This document shows positions 7,100 through 7,901 of a DNA stretch of 7,901 nt, in pieces (the first letter of the stretch is position 1; each line of letters opens with the position of its first letter). The stretch is from Burkholderiaceae bacterium. GTDB lineage: Bacteria > Pseudomonadota > Gammaproteobacteria > Burkholderiales > Burkholderiaceae. The stretch covers positions 1 through 7,901 of the forward strand of contig JAKONL010000330.1 of NCBI GenBank assembly GCA_022701965.1, read 5' to 3'. The notes under the pieces are model-generated. The model did no database searches. It was not told the DNA's origin and was given only the letters and a program-made list of their open reading frames with translations. Position numbers and translations under genes: made by a program.

Positions 7100-7901
7100 T
7101 GACCGAATCGACGATCTACGAAACGAACACCGAGCGCGTCCAGGCCTGGCTCGACGGCACGACGCTGCACGTGCGCTTCAACAACCCGGCGCGGCACAAC
7201 GCGCTGTCGGTGGACATGTGGGAGGCGGTGCCGCCGCTGCTCGCCCTGGCGCGCGACGACGACCGCGTGCGGCTGGTGGTGTTCTCCGGCGCTGGCGAAA
7301 AGGCCTTCGTCTCGGGCGCCGACATCACGCAGTTCGAGGACCTGCGCGCCGCCCGCGAGGCTGTCACGCGCTACGAAGCGATGGCCGAAGGCGCACTCAC
7401 CGGCATCCTCGACTTCCCCAAGCCCACGCTGGCCTGCATCCGCGGCTACTGCATCGGCGGCGGCGTCAACGTGGCCATCGCCTGCGACATGCGCATCGCC
7501 TCGACCGACGCCGTGTTCGCCATTCCGGCGGCGCGGCTCGGGCTCGGCTACCGCTACTCGGCGATGAAGAACTTGGTCGACCTGATCGGGCCCGGCGCGG
7601 CGAAGGACCTGTTCTTCACCGCGCGGCGCATCGACGCGGCCGAGGCGAAGGCGCTCGGGCTGGTGTCGCGCACCTGCGCGCCCGAGGCGTTGGACGCGCT
7701 GCTGGCCGAATACACCGGCGCGCTGGCCGAGAACGCGCCGCTCACCATCGCCGCGGCCAAGGCGATCACGCGCGAGATCCTCCGGCCGTCGCCCGAACTC
7801 GACCAGGCGCTGTGCGCGTCGCTGATCCGCGGCTGCTTCGAGAGCGCCGACTACACCGAAGGCCGCACCGCCTTCATGCAGAAGCGCAAGCCGGTATTCA
7901 C
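7099..7901 (+). CDS. Enoyl-CoA hydratase/isomerase (crotonase) family protein, 3' end missing
   Basis: 267 codons are visible, and the window ends close to the probable C-terminus (crotonases often end shortly after the RKPVF-like motif seen here). Crotonase-fold proteins bind acyl-CoA thioesters and stabilise an enolate. Both oxyanion-hole segments are present: SGADI (72-76) and the glycine run IGGG (119-122). FNNPARHNALS (28-37) is the usual N-terminal motif, followed by LACIRGYCIGGGVNVAIACD (111-130) and AIPAARLGLGY (141-151). Compared with rat mitochondrial hydratase, Glu144 is replaced by Asn124 and Glu164 by Ala144. Both catalytic bases for hydration are absent, so an isomerase, decarboxylase, C-C lyase or other thioester activity is more likely than hydration. 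The start overlaps the CoA-transferase stop by one base, so the two products probably act in sequence. Family assignment is firm; the reaction is unknown. Confidence 0.9.
   Translation, partial: MTESTIYETNTERVQAWLDGTTLHVRFNNPARHNALSVDMWEAVPPLLALARDDDRVRLVVFSGAGEKAFVSGADITQFEDLRAAREAVTRYEAMAEGALTGILDFPKPTLACIRGYCIGGGVNVAIACDMRIASTDAVFAIPAARLGLGYRYSAMKNLVDLIGPGAAKDLFFTARRIDAAEAKALGLVSRTCAPEALDALLAEYTGALAENAPLTIAAAKAITREILRPSPELDQALCASLIRGCFESADYTEGRTAFMQKRKPVF

Overview
The window is GC-rich throughout its coding parts. Its gene content (a Bug/TctC-type periplasmic binding protein, an MmgE/PrpD enzyme, a class III CoA-transferase and a short type-2 ArgC) suggests a betaproteobacterium of the order Burkholderiales, for example a Comamonadaceae, Alcaligenaceae or Burkholderiaceae member. 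This is inferred from family content only; there is no rRNA or other direct taxonomic marker. Seven protein genes fill almost the whole window, and no gene-free stretch exceeds 300 bases. No tRNA, rRNA, CRISPR array, insertion sequence or phage gene was seen.

Layout. Bases 1-1426, minus strand: the TCA-cycle genes sucC (complete) and sucD (5' part only, running off the left edge), a tightly spaced operon. Bases 1427-1614: a 188-bp divergent region holding a possible sucC promoter, a 15-bp perfect palindrome and a 50-nt hairpin-forming leader. Bases 1615-2544, plus strand: argC (type 2, arginine biosynthesis), apparently alone. Bases 2546-5784, minus strand: a three-gene operon transcribed right to left (Bug/TctC binding protein, MmgE/PrpD-family enzyme, family-3 solute-binding lipoprotein). 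Its last gene converges on argC with one base between the stop codons. Bases 5785-5908: an AT-rich divergent promoter region with a 14-bp palindrome over a consensus TTGACA box. Bases 5909-7901, plus strand: a CaiB/BaiF CoA-transferase, then a crotonase-fold protein that is translationally linked to it and cut by the right edge.

How it fits together. sucCD and argC are housekeeping genes. The two divergent operons on the right look like one accessory catabolic module. A periplasmic protein would capture an organic acid, a PrpD-like enzyme would dehydrate, decarboxylate or isomerise it, the CoA-transferase would activate the acid as a thioester, and the crotonase would transform the thioester. 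The substrate cannot be read from the sequence. Three members lack residues that define textbook activity: the crotonase lacks both hydratase glutamates, the CoA-transferase has His where the catalytic Asp normally sits, and the family-3 binding protein appears to lack the amino-acid-binding Asp. The module may therefore do chemistry that default annotations (enoyl-CoA hydratase, formyl-CoA transferase, amino-acid ABC transporter) would misstate. This is the best candidate here for an undescribed pathway. Similar sequence variants are, as far as I recall, common in Burkholderiales, so the novelty lies in function rather than in the families.
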